Origin: Falsiruegeria litorea R37
Lineage (GTDB): Bacteria; Pseudomonadota; Alphaproteobacteria; Rhodobacterales; Rhodobacteraceae
Direction: 5' to 3'
Assembly: GCF_900172225.1 (NCBI RefSeq)
Contig: NZ_FWFO01000001.1
Span: 2,604,001 to 2,668,000 of the forward strand
DNA: 64,000 bases
Shown here: one piece after another, positions 32,233 to 40,150 of the stretch
Numbering within the stretch: position 1 is the stretch's first letter
How the letters are laid out: each line of letters begins with the position of its first letter
The notes under the pieces: model-generated
What the model was told of the DNA's origin: nothing
What the model saw: only the letters and a program-made list of their open reading frames with translations
The model's database searches: none
Made by a program: the position numbers and the translations under genes

Positions 32233-32970
32233 TCACACCATCAGCCCGCCCGACAGGAACCGCCGGGTCATCATGCTCTGCGGTTCGGCAAAAACCTGCG
32301 CTGCCGGCCCCTGCTCCACCACACGGCCGCCATGCATCACCACAACATCCCGCGCCAGACGCCGTGCCTGGCCGATATCGTGGGTTACCATGACAACCCG
32401 CACACCCTGACGGGAGGCGCGCAATACCATTTGCTCGATCTCTTGAGTGGCCTCAGGGTCCAACGCGCTGGTAGGTTCGTCCAGGAACAGAACAGTCGGC
32501 TCACAAGCCAGCGCCCGCAGGATCGCAAGCCGCTGCGCCTCGCCCCCGGACAACGACCGGGCCGATTGCCGCGCCTTGTCTGCCAACCCGCCCTGCACGA
32601 GCAATGCCTGACACGCTGCTTTGCGTACACCCCAGGCCAGCCCCCGCCGCCGCAGCACAAAATCCAGATTTCCTGCCACCGAGCGACGCAAGAGAACGGG
32701 CCGTTGAAACACCATGGCCTGACTTGAGCGGAGCTGTTCGGACATGAACTCGCCGCCTTGACACACAGTGCCCCGGTCCGGGGCAATCAGCCCATGCAGA
32801 CACCGCAGAAGCAAGCTCTTGCCTGCCCCGTTGGGACCCAGAATGATCGTCGGCCCCGGACCATCCAGCGTCAGTTGGCCCACATCCAGCAGCATCTTGC
32901 CCTCTCGCGCGATGCGCAGGTCCTGGACGCTCAGGGTTGGATGTTCCGCTAGGGGCGCATAGTCACGCAT
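32233..32970 (-). CDS. tupC: Tungstate ABC transporter ATP-binding protein
   Basis: Cytoplasmic ATPase (245 residues from the ATG at 32970) energising tungstate import. Motifs: Walker A GPNGAGKS, signature LSGGEAQR, Walker B VLFLDEPTSALD and switch VMVTHD. The ATG at 32970 overlaps the tupB stop (8 bases) and is preferred over a GTG 24 bases upstream, since it gives the shorter family-typical N terminus MRDYAPL and tight coupling to tupB. It has no ModC-type C-terminal molybdate-binding domain, consistent with TupC. Confidence 0.92.
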   Translation of the reverse strand: MRDYAPLAEHPTLSVQDLRIAREGKMLLDVGQLTLDGPGPTIILGPNGAGKSLLLRCLHGLIAPDRGTVCQGGEFMSEQLRSSQAMVFQRPVLLRRSVAGNLDFVLRRRGLAWGVRKAACQALLVQGGLADKARQSARSLSGGEAQRLAILRALACEPTVLFLDEPTSALDPEATQEIEQMVLRASRQGVRVVMVTHDIGQARRLARDVVVMHGGRVVEQGPAAQVFAEPQSMMTRRFLSGGLMV

Positions 32971-33676
32971 GCCCCACCCCCTGACGTTCACCACGCAGGC
33001 TCAGCACACTCACCGCGCCCGTAACACTGATCGCCAGGGCAATCAGGATCGCGCCAAGTGCAAGCGCCAGGGCCAGGTTACCCTTAGAGGTCTCAAGCGC
33101 GATCGTCGTGGTCATCACGCGGGTCACATGGTTGATGTTGCCGCCCACAATGATCACCGCGCCCACCTCGGCAATAGCGCGACCAAATCCAGCCAGCAGC
33201 GCGGTCATCAGGGACAAGCGACCATCCCAGAGCAGAACCGGCACGGACGCCAGACGCGACACCCCCAGCGACCTCAGCTGTTCGTCATATTCCGCGGCCA
33301 ACGCCTCGACCACTTGCCGCGTCAACGCGGCAATGATCGGCGTCACCAGAACCACCTGCGCGATAATCATGGCCGTCGGCGTGTAAAGCAGTTGCAACAC
33401 ACCCAAGGGACCAGAACGCGACAGCATGAGATAGACCAACAAACCCACAACAACAGGCGGAAGGCCCATCAGAGCATTGATCAGAACGATCAGAACCCTG
33501 CGTCCGGCGAAACGGCCAACCGCCAGAAAAGCCCCCAATGGCATCCCGATCAAGGCGGAAATGACCACCGCCAGCACTGACACCCTGAGCGACAGAAACA
33601 CGATCGCCCACAGATCGGGATCACCTGTGACGATCAATTCGAGAGCAACCATGAATTCTTGCGCAAAATCCTGCAT
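32963..33676 (-). CDS. tupB: Tungstate ABC transporter permease
   Basis: Inner-membrane permease (237 residues) with about five hydrophobic segments and the cytoplasmic coupling motif EQLRSLGVSRLASVPVLLWDGRLS, split here between the EAA-like EALAAEYDEQLRSLG and its continuation. The GFGRAIAEVGAVIIVGGNI block is characteristic of tungstate and molybdate permeases. First gene of tupBCA; its stop overlaps the tupC start. Upstream lies a 475-bp gene-free region that should hold its promoter. Confidence 0.92.
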   Translation of the reverse strand: MQDFAQEFMVALELIVTGDPDLWAIVFLSLRVSVLAVVISALIGMPLGAFLAVGRFAGRRVLIVLINALMGLPPVVVGLLVYLMLSRSGPLGVLQLLYTPTAMIIAQVVLVTPIIAALTRQVVEALAAEYDEQLRSLGVSRLASVPVLLWDGRLSLMTALLAGFGRAIAEVGAVIIVGGNINHVTRVMTTTIALETSKGNLALALALGAILIALAISVTGAVSVLSLRGERQGVGHA

Positions 33677-33861
33677 TATCTTCAGTCATTTGATACATTT
33701 GGGATGTTTTGCAATTATCTGCACATACAACCTAACATATCGCGGGCTCATTTCCACATCAGAACCGACCAACTTCCCGCAAAAAACGTTGCTACAGCCA
33801 AACTCCATGTTTGCGACGAAAGCACCTGCCGCCCCCACCTTGAAGCGCACAAGGGACGGGA
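33677..33861. other. Upstream region of tupB without a supported gene
   Basis: About 185 bp, AT-rich in its first 110 bp (for example around 33680-33760), so a likely tupB promoter and operator zone. I do not find a ModE-type palindrome or a copy of the GTTAT-N5-ATAAC motif seen before the HTH-PBP gene. Repeat R2 copy B follows at 33862. Confidence 0.4.
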
Positions 33862-34041
33862 TGCGCCCGCGCCCGAGCAGACCTGACTGCGTCAGCCCTG
33901 CCAACGGCCTTGGGCCGGGCGTCCTTTCCATCACTGTCAGTAACGTCTGAGCGCCCGCCGCCGCGCGCCAGCGCGGCGGCCCGGCCCAACGGAAGGAGGT
34001 TTTTCGCCAGAAAAATTGACGACGGGCGGGAGCGCTCCGAG
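33862..34041 (+). repeat. Dispersed structured repeat R2, copy B
   Basis: Contains the 5' hairpin CTGAC-TGC-GTCAG (33883-33895), the block ACGGCCTTGGGCCGGGCG, a central hairpin GCCGCCGCGC-GCCA-GCGCGGCGGC (33957-33980), then GGCCCAACGGAAGGAGG. The hairpin TTTTTC-GCCA-GAAAAA (34000-34015) follows, then the tail TTGACGACGGGCGGGAG. All blocks recur in the same order in copy C (60186-60428) and, with pairing-preserving changes, in copy A (31381-31251). Confidence 0.78.
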
Positions 34042-34100
34042 CCTCAAAAAGACAGCCGCAAAAAGTTCAACCCCAATGCCAACTGTGAATTGACATCGAA

Positions 34101-34132
34101 ACAAAAGAAGCGCCCCCAATTGGGGCGCTTCT
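34101..34132 (-). terminator. Rho-independent terminator of the pyrimidine transport operon
   Basis: 11-bp perfect stem AGAAGCGCCCC (34106-34116) with GGGGCGCTTCT (34122-34132), 5-base loop, followed on the minus strand by TTTTGTTTC. It lies 20 bases after the stop of the NMT1-type binding protein and ends the eight-gene minus-strand operon. Confidence 0.85.
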
Positions 34133-34151
34133 GGAGCTAGACATCAACGCT

Positions 34152-35138
34152 TTAGTTCAGCGCAGCGTCGGTGATATCGTGGGTCCAGGCACCTTCGGGC
34201 GCCTTGGTGATCACCGGATCCGAACCGCCGGCCAACAGGGTATTCACCGTCCGGTCAAAATCCGCCGGATCCAGCGCGCCGTTGCTGCCTGCAGTCAGCT
34301 TGGCAATCTCACCCATCATACGAACCTGATGCGCCTCGGTCTGAGCGCCGCTGGCGTCATTGTCGAGCACGATGCCCGCCGCCTCACCAGGGTTCTCTTC
34401 GGCATATTTCCAACCTTTCATGGACGCGCGCACAAAGCGGGTCATCTTGTCCTTGAACGCCGGATCGCTCAGCTTGTCTTCGAGCACGTAAATGCCGTCC
34501 TCTAGCGTCGCCACCCCCATGTCTTCATACTTGAAGGTCACCAGTTCGTCCTCGGACACGCCTGCATCCAGCACCTGACCGTATTCGTTGTAGGTCATGG
34601 TCGAAATACAGTCCGCCTGGCGCTGCAGCAGCGGATCGACGTTAAAGCCCTGTTTCAGAACCGTCACGCCATCATCACCGCCATCGGTGGAGATGCCTTC
34701 CTGGCTCATCCAGCTGAGGAACGGATATTCATTGCCAAAGAACCAAACGCCGATGGTCTTGCCCTTGAAGTCCTGCGGGCCTGTGATCCCGGTGTCCTTC
34801 CAGCAGGTCAGCATCAGACCCGAAGACTTGAACGGCTGTGCGATGTTCACCACCGGCAGGCCTTTTTCCCGTGCCGCCAGCGCCGAGGGCATCCAGTTCA
34901 GCATCGCATCGGCGCCACCACCGGCCAGAACCTGCGGGGGAGCGATATCCGGACCGCCCGGCAGGATGGTCACATCCAGGTCTTCTTCTTCATAATACCC
35001 CTTGTCGAGCGCCACATAATACCCGGCAAACTGGGCTTGGGTCACCCACTGCAGCTGCAATTTGACCTCATCAGCTGCCAGCGCCGATGTCGCCGCAAAC
35101 CCGGCAGCCAGTGCGGCACCACTCAGTAGCTTTTTCAT
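34152..35138 (-). CDS. NMT1/THI5-type ABC transporter substrate-binding protein (probable pyrimidine)
   Basis: Periplasmic binding protein (328 residues) with a signal peptide (MKKLLSGAALAAGFAATSALA). The NMT1/THI5 fold is shown by KLQLQWVTQAQFAGYYVALD at the start of the mature part, then GGGADAMLNWMPSALAA and DFKGKTIGVWFFGNEYPFL. Proteins of this family bind pyrimidines such as HMP or uracil-like compounds. The long open frame to 35501 is not used: the ATG at 35138 has the signal peptide and a GGAGA ribosome site. Last gene of an operon with dihydropyrimidinase and ureidopropionase, so uptake of uracil, thymine or a hydropyrimidine is likely. Confidence 0.9.
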   Translation of the reverse strand: MKKLLSGAALAAGFAATSALAADEVKLQLQWVTQAQFAGYYVALDKGYYEEEDLDVTILPGGPDIAPPQVLAGGGADAMLNWMPSALAAREKGLPVVNIAQPFKSSGLMLTCWKDTGITGPQDFKGKTIGVWFFGNEYPFLSWMSQEGISTDGGDDGVTVLKQGFNVDPLLQRQADCISTMTYNEYGQVLDAGVSEDELVTFKYEDMGVATLEDGIYVLEDKLSDPAFKDKMTRFVRASMKGWKYAEENPGEAAGIVLDNDASGAQTEAHQVRMMGEIAKLTAGSNGALDPADFDRTVNTLLAGGSDPVITKAPEGAWTHDITDAALN

Positions 35139-35215
35139 TGTCTTCTCTCCTTGTTGGTTTGTTTTTCCGCCCCGTTTGTCAGGGTCTTGAAATTGAAATG
35201 CTCCTTGATCCCCAT

Positions 35216-36061
35216 TTACCCTCTCTGCGACGGGTGCCAGAAGGTCACCGTTTTTTCGATCATCGCGACACAGCCATAAAACAGTGAACCGGCCAATGCG
35301 GCCACCACAATCTCGGCCCAGACCATGTCCAGCGCAAGTTGTCCCACGCTGGTCGAGATACGGAACCCCATGCCCACGGTGGGCGAGCCGAAAAATTCGG
35401 CAACAATCGCCCCGATCAGCGCCAGCGTTGTCGAGATCTTGAGCCCATTGAAGATAAACGGCATCGCCGCGGGCAGGCGCAGCTTGAAAAAGCTCTGCCA
35501 ATAGCTCGCGGCATAGGTCTCCATCAGGTCGCGCTGCATCGCTGTTGTTTCACGCAGACCGGCCACCGTGTTCACCAGCACCGGGAAGAACACCATGACC
35601 ACCACAACGGCCGCCTTCGACTGCCAGTCAAAACCGAACCACATCACCAGAATGGGCGCGGTGCCAACGATGGGAAGTGCGGCAACAAAGTTCCCCACCG
35701 GCAGCAGCCCCAGACGCAGGAACTCGTACCGATCCACGGCAATCGCCATCAGGAACGCCGCGCCACAGCCGATGACATAGCCACTAAGCGCGCCTTTCAG
35801 GAAGGTCTGCGAGAAATCGGCCCACAGGATCGGGATAGACGCCCCGAACCGCTCGGCAATCATCGAGGGCGGCGGCAGGATGACCAAAGGCACCTCCAGC
35901 CCGCGTACAACCAGTTCCCAAACGAACAGAATGGTCACGCCAAAAATCACTGGCACTGCCAGTTGCACGACACGCATCCCCGCATATGGCCCCTCCGCCA
36001 GTCGCGCATTTAACCACCAACCTCCAACCCAGACCAAAAGAGCCAGCCCCAACAACATCAT
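35216..36061 (-). CDS. ABC transporter permease (pyrimidine-type importer, second permease)
   Basis: Inner-membrane permease (281 residues, six to seven hydrophobic segments) of the NitT/TauT class. The cytoplasmic EAA loop is visible as DLMETYAASYWQSFFKLRLP followed by AAMPFIFNGLK. It pairs with the permease encoded upstream at 36144 to form the channel used by the NMT1-type binding protein. Start at 36061 (MMLLGLALLVWVGG). It sits 77 bases before the binding protein gene and 82 bases after the first permease gene; the latter gap holds a GTCGC-AAA-GCGAC hairpin. Confidence 0.9.
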   Translation of the reverse strand: MMLLGLALLVWVGGWWLNARLAEGPYAGMRVVQLAVPVIFGVTILFVWELVVRGLEVPLVILPPPSMIAERFGASIPILWADFSQTFLKGALSGYVIGCGAAFLMAIAVDRYEFLRLGLLPVGNFVAALPIVGTAPILVMWFGFDWQSKAAVVVVMVFFPVLVNTVAGLRETTAMQRDLMETYAASYWQSFFKLRLPAAMPFIFNGLKISTTLALIGAIVAEFFGSPTVGMGFRISTSVGQLALDMVWAEIVVAALAGSLFYGCVAMIEKTVTFWHPSQRG

Positions 36062-36093
36062 GTGACTGCCCCCTTCTTCTTGCTGGAAATATC

Positions 36094-36132
36094 CCGGGGG
36101 AGTCGCAAAGCGACGGGGGCAGAGTCCCCTTT
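36094..36132. repeat. Tandem hairpin in the gap between the two permease genes
   Basis: GTCGC-AAA-GCGAC (36102-36114) is followed at once by GGGG-N7-CCCC (about 36116-36129), flanked by TCCCGGGGGA and CCTTTCC. From memory, similar GC-rich stretches are frequent between Roseobacter genes, but I cannot verify copies outside this window and see no second full copy inside it. Confidence 0.35.
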
Positions 36133-36143
36133 CCGATGATCCA

Positions 36144-37061
36144 TCATGACGCGATCCCCATCCGTTTCAGTACCATCCGTTCGATCAACCCCAACAAGGC
36201 CACCAGACAAGCGGCAAGAATGGCAGCAGCAAAGAGCGCCGACCAGATCTGCACTGTCTGACCATAGTAGCTCCCCGCCAGCAGACGCGCGCCCAAACCG
36301 GCCACGGCCCCTGTCGGCAGTTCACCCACGATGGCCCCCACCAGCGAGGCGGCGATACCGATCTTGAGCGAGGCAAAGAGATAAGGCATCGAGGCCGGCA
36401 GACGCAGCTTCCAGAAGCCTTGGGATTGCGAAGCATTATAGGTTCGCAACAGATCCAGCTGCATGTGATCCGGGCTGCGTAGCCCCTTCACCATGCCGAC
36501 CACGACCGGGAAGAAACTCAGATAGGCCGAGATCACCGCCTTGGGGATGATCCCTTGTACCCCCACGGAATACAGCACCACGATGATCATCGGCGCCAAA
36601 GCGATGATCGGAATGGTCTGGCTGACAATGGCCCACGGCATCACCGACATGTCCATCACCTTGGAATGCACGATCCCCACGGCCAGCAGAATGCCCAGCC
36701 CCGTACCGATGGCAAAACCCAAAAGCGTGGCGCTCAAAGTCACCCAGCCGTGATAAATCAGCGACCGTTTCGAGGTGATCTTTTTGCCCACCGTGGTGTT
36801 CCACAACTCGGTCGCCACCTGATGCGGCGCGGGTAGTCGGGGACGGTCCTGCTCCCAGGTTGCGGGGATGGCAAAGCCGTTGTCGATCACCAGACCCAAC
36901 TCGCCCATGTCCCGGCGATCCTTGGCGGAGGGCGGCTGCACCTCGGCGCCTGCGCGCTCGACCTCAACCAGAACGCCCTTGATGTTCATCGGTACACAAG
37001 CAGCGTACCACAGTACAATAATAGCAGCGACAACGGTGAGAACAGCAAAGATAGATTTCAT
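36144..37061 (-). CDS. ABC transporter permease (pyrimidine-type importer, first permease)
   Basis: Inner-membrane permease (305 residues) of the NitT/TauT class. An N-terminal span (FAVLTVVAAIIVLWYAA) is followed by a periplasmic loop of about 75 residues that most relatives also have, then five to six membrane segments. The EAA coupling loop is DLLRTYNASQSQGFWKLRLP, then ASMPYLFASLKI. The operon order is ATPase, this permease, second permease, binding protein. Repeat R3 copy 1 lies between the ATPase stop and its start. Confidence 0.9.
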   Translation of the reverse strand: MKSIFAVLTVVAAIIVLWYAACVPMNIKGVLVEVERAGAEVQPPSAKDRRDMGELGLVIDNGFAIPATWEQDRPRLPAPHQVATELWNTTVGKKITSKRSLIYHGWVTLSATLLGFAIGTGLGILLAVGIVHSKVMDMSVMPWAIVSQTIPIIALAPMIIVVLYSVGVQGIIPKAVISAYLSFFPVVVGMVKGLRSPDHMQLDLLRTYNASQSQGFWKLRLPASMPYLFASLKIGIAASLVGAIVGELPTGAVAGLGARLLAGSYYGQTVQIWSALFAAAILAACLVALLGLIERMVLKRMGIAS

Positions 37062-37088
37062 CTTGTCCCCTCCGTCGCGTCAGGCGCC

Positions 37089-37140
37089 AAATTCTGATCC
37101 AGAATTTGAACCAGAATTTTTGAAAAATTCTGCCACCGCC
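37089..37140. repeat. Double-hairpin repeat R3, copy 1
   Basis: AAATTCTG-ATC-CAGAATTT (37089-37107), linker GAACC (37108-37112), AGAATTTT-TGA-AAAATTCT (37113-37131), tail GCCACCGCC. Both stems are perfect 8-bp with 3-base loops. The same architecture with different stem sequences is found at 56718-56769. In this copy the inner arms of both hairpins are near-identical, so alternative pairings are possible. Confidence 0.65.
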
Positions 37141-37172
37141 TGTGGCCAAGCACAGCGCAAACTCTCGCCTGA

Positions 37173-37961
37173 TCAGTCATCGGCATGCCCCGCCCGCAGG
37201 CCCTCGCGCACCCGATGCGCCACCTCGATGAACTCGGGCGTGTCACGAATGTCCAGGGGGCGTTCCTTGGGCAGTGGGCTCTCTATCACATCCGTGATCC
37301 GACCCGGACGCGGGCTCATCACCACGATCTTGGTCGACAGATAAACCGCCTCGGGGATCGAGTGTGTGACAAAACCGATGGTCTTGTCGGTGCGCGCCCA
37401 CAGCTGCAGCAATTGCTCGTTGAGGTGATCGCGCACGATCTCATCCAGCGCCCCGAACGGCTCGTCCATCAGCAGGATATCGGCGTCAAAGGCCAGCGCC
37501 CGCGCGATAGAGGCACGCTGCTGCATACCCCCTGACAACTGCCAGGGGTACTTGCCACCAAACCCAGCTAAATCAACAAGTTCCAGCACTTCGTTCACGC
37601 GCTTATCCTGATCGGACTTGGAATATCCCATGATCTCAAGCGGCAGTTTGATGTTCTTGGCAATCGTGCGCCACGGGTACAGACCCGCCGCCTGGAACAC
37701 ATAGCCATAGGCCCGATTGCGCCGCGCTTCGTCCGGGGTCATGCCGTTGACGCTCAGGCTGCCGCCCGTGGGGGTTTCCAGAGCAGCGATGCACCGCAGG
37801 AACGTGGTCTTGCCGCAGCCCGAGGGACCGATGAAACTGACGAAATCGCCCTTGTCGATCTGCAGGTTCACATCCTTGAGCGCATGCACCGGGCCGTCGT
37901 TGGTTTGAAACGTCAGATCCAGGTTGTTTGCCTCGATAACGGTCTGGCCGTTGGTCGTCAT
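37173..37961 (-). CDS. ABC transporter ATP-binding protein (pyrimidine-type importer)
   Basis: Cytoplasmic ATPase (262 residues) of the NitT/TauT (SsuB/TauB-like) class. Motifs: Walker A GPSGCGKT, Q-loop in YVFQAAGLYPW, signature LSGGMQQR, Walker B ILLMDEPFGALD and switch GFVTHSIPEAVYLS. The ATG at 37961 (MTTNGQTVIEANNLDL) has a GGAAAG ribosome site; the longer frame to 38090 runs into the preceding gene and is not used. It energises the two permeases downstream. Position 10 bases after a small secreted protein gene keeps it in the pyrimidine operon. Confidence 0.92.
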   Translation of the reverse strand: MTTNGQTVIEANNLDLTFQTNDGPVHALKDVNLQIDKGDFVSFIGPSGCGKTTFLRCIAALETPTGGSLSVNGMTPDEARRNRAYGYVFQAAGLYPWRTIAKNIKLPLEIMGYSKSDQDKRVNEVLELVDLAGFGGKYPWQLSGGMQQRASIARALAFDADILLMDEPFGALDEIVRDHLNEQLLQLWARTDKTIGFVTHSIPEAVYLSTKIVVMSPRPGRITDVIESPLPKERPLDIRDTPEFIEVAHRVREGLRAGHADD

Positions 37962-37971
37962 ATCTTTCCTT

Positions 37972-38337
37972 TCACCGACAGGCCTTGAGCACTGTCGAAT
38001 AACTCCCGTCCGGAGTCGCAAGCACAAATCCACCCTGCCCGTTCGACCGGAAGTTCCATGTGAATTCATACACTTCTTCATAGCCAACACATCGTCCTGT
38101 CAGGCTGGCGACACGGCCATTTTGCTTGCCAACAGAAACAACGTCACAGGCCACTTCGTAAAACATCAACTTGCCCGCATCGAGCAAGGCCATTTGTGTT
38201 CCCTCATCCGTCGTGTTGCGCTTCATATGCACGTCACACCCCTGAACGTTGCCAAAGGTGACCAGCCCGTCTTGCGCGGCTGCCGCCCACACGGGCAACC
38301 ACGCAAGCAGAATTGCCGTGCATCGAAGCAGCCGCAC
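37972..38337 (-). CDS. Small secreted cysteine-containing protein of the pyrimidine operon
   Basis: A 121-residue protein I do not recognise. A clear signal peptide (LLRCTAILLAWLPVWAAAAQ) leaves a mature part of about 100 residues with four cysteines (VQGCDVHM, VACDVVS, GRCVGYE, and Cys120 at the end in LKACR), enough for two disulphides. Spacing is 1 base to the dihydropyrimidinase stop upstream and 10 bases to the ATPase gene. It is the only secreted product of the operon besides the binding protein. It might be a periplasmic accessory of the importer, but nothing in the sequence proves it. Confidence 0.7.
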   Translation of the reverse strand: MRLLRCTAILLAWLPVWAAAAQDGLVTFGNVQGCDVHMKRNTTDEGTQMALLDAGKLMFYEVACDVVSVGKQNGRVASLTGRCVGYEEVYEFTWNFRSNGQGGFVLATPDGSYSTVLKACR

Positions 38338-38338
38338 C

Positions 38339-39793
38339 TTACACCCCGGTCGCCGGAATGCCCGTACGTTCGACCGGACGCGGCGACGTCAATTCTTTCC
38401 AGCTGCTGAGCGCGCGGTTCACGGGCGTATTGGCCTCACGCTCGACAAACTTGCCATGGCCCTCTTGGGTGCGGATTTCTCCATCGTACACGGCAACCTG
38501 TCCACGGGTCAGAGTAAAGCGCGGCAAGCCCTTGACCTCTTTGCCTTCGAACACGTTGTAGTCGATTGAGCTTTGCTGTGTAGATGCCTGAATTGTCTTT
38601 GTTTTGTTCGGATCCCAGACAACCAGATCTGCATCCGCCCCAACCAGAACCGCGCCCTTCTTGGGATAGCAGTTCAGGATCTTGGCAATGTTGGTCGAGG
38701 TGACGGCGACAAACTCGTTCGGCGTCAGACGACCGGTCTCGACCCCATGGGTCCACAGCATCGGCATCCGGTCCTCAAGGCCCCCGGTGCCGTTGGGGAT
38801 CTTTGAAAAGTCACCCACGCCATAGCGTTTTTGTTCGGTGGTAAAGGCGCAGTGATCGGTTGCTACAACCGACAGCGACCCGCCCTGCAGACCGGCCCAC
38901 AGGCTTTCTTGGTGGCGCGCATCGCGGAACGGCGGGCTCATCACTCGGCGGGCCGCATGGTCCCAATCCTCATGGAAATACTCGCGCTCATCCAAGGTCA
39001 GGTGCTGAATCAGCGGCTCACCCCAGACGCGCTTGCCTTGCATCCGTGCCCGGCGGATCGCCTCATGCGCCTCTTCGCACGAGGTGTGCACCACATAAAG
39101 CGGCACGCCTGCCATATCGGCAATCATGATGGCGCGGTTGGTGGCCTCGCCCTCAACCTGGCTGGGCCGGGAATAGGCGTGCCCCTCGGGACCGGTGTTG
39201 CCCTCGGCCAGCAGCTTGGCGGTCATCTCGGCCACCACATCGCCGTTTTCGGCGTGGACCATGGCGATGCCGCCCAGTTCGGCCAGACGGTTGAAGGACG
39301 AGAACAGCTCGTCATCGTTCACCATCAGCGCGCCCTTGTAAGCCAGGAAGTGCTTGAACGTGTTGATGCCGCGCTGTTCGATCACGGTTTTCATGTCGTT
39401 GAACACCTGCTCGCCCCACCAGGTCACCGCCATGTGGAAAGAGTAGTCGCAGTTCGCGCGGGTCGATTTGTTGTCCCAGCGTTTGATCGCATCCAGCAGG
39501 CTTTCGCCCTGGTTGGGCAGGCAGAAGTCCACCACCATCGTGGTGCCACCGGCAAGCCCAGCCCGCGTACCGCTTTCGAAATCATCGCTGGAGTATGTGC
39601 CCATAAACGGCATCTCCAGATGCACATGCGGATCAATTCCGCCCGGCATCACGTAACATCCGGTGGCGTCCAGCTCCTCGTCACCGCTCAGCCCCATGCC
39701 GATCTCGATGATTTGGCCGCCCTCAACCAACACATCCGCCTTGTAAGACAGGTCAGCCGTGACGACCGTGCCGTTCTTGATGACTGTACTCAT
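38339..39793 (-). CDS. hydA: Dihydropyrimidinase
   Basis: Cytoplasmic cyclic amidohydrolase (484 residues) that opens 5,6-dihydrouracil or dihydrothymine to the N-carbamoyl-beta-amino acid. The binuclear metal site is recognisable: His56 and His58 in GGIDPHVHLEMPF, the carboxylated Lys153 in HFLAYKGALMVND, the later His in VVHTSCEEAHEA and the Asp in SVVATDHCAFT. The C-terminal arm with NPNEF-like LTPNEFVAVTSTNIAKI fits the family. All key residues are present. Second step of the reductive pyrimidine pathway, between PreAT (encoded 4-8 kb away) and the ureidopropionase encoded upstream in the same operon. Confidence 0.95.
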   Translation of the reverse strand: MSTVIKNGTVVTADLSYKADVLVEGGQIIEIGMGLSGDEELDATGCYVMPGGIDPHVHLEMPFMGTYSSDDFESGTRAGLAGGTTMVVDFCLPNQGESLLDAIKRWDNKSTRANCDYSFHMAVTWWGEQVFNDMKTVIEQRGINTFKHFLAYKGALMVNDDELFSSFNRLAELGGIAMVHAENGDVVAEMTAKLLAEGNTGPEGHAYSRPSQVEGEATNRAIMIADMAGVPLYVVHTSCEEAHEAIRRARMQGKRVWGEPLIQHLTLDEREYFHEDWDHAARRVMSPPFRDARHQESLWAGLQGGSLSVVATDHCAFTTEQKRYGVGDFSKIPNGTGGLEDRMPMLWTHGVETGRLTPNEFVAVTSTNIAKILNCYPKKGAVLVGADADLVVWDPNKTKTIQASTQQSSIDYNVFEGKEVKGLPRFTLTRGQVAVYDGEIRTQEGHGKFVEREANTPVNRALSSWKELTSPRPVERTGIPATGV

Positions 39794-39817
39794 AGCGATA
39801 ACTCCCTGTTTTTCTTG

Positions 39818-40150
39818 TCAGACCGAGCTGAAGCAGCCGATCGCACTTCCATGTACGCCGATGTCGAGCGGGCCGAAGCAGCTCTCGACACAAAGCGAAA
39901 AATATCCCGCCAGCGGCAGGTAGATGACCCGGTAATCCCCATTGGACCGCGTCACCGCCCAACACGTCTGCATGACGCCGCCGCTGAATTGCACCTCGAC
40001 CCGGGTTGGCGGACAAGTGGCGCGTTCAAACGCAGCCAGCGTTGCCGCCCCCACGCCCGTCTTACTGGCCGAGCTCACATCGAACTCGGCCATTTCCATC
40101 GCAATCAGATCGCTTATCCGATCGGGGATGGAGAGGTCGTGTTGAATCAC
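39818..40150 (-). CDS. Small unknown protein between ureidopropionase and dihydropyrimidinase genes
   Basis: A 110-residue soluble protein without signal peptide that I do not recognise. It starts with GTG overlapping the ureidopropionase stop (GTGA), so translation is coupled. It has four cysteines (ERATCPPT, QTCWAV, SLCVESCFG), a Trp and the pattern NGDYRVIYLPLAGYFSLCVES, and ends near GCFSSV. The stop lies 24 bases before the hydA start. Fixed position between two catabolic enzymes suggests an accessory or assembly role in pyrimidine breakdown; I cannot assign a family. Confidence 0.72.
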   Translation of the reverse strand: MIQHDLSIPDRISDLIAMEMAEFDVSSASKTGVGAATLAAFERATCPPTRVEVQFSGGVMQTCWAVTRSNGDYRVIYLPLAGYFSLCVESCFGPLDIGVHGSAIGCFSSV

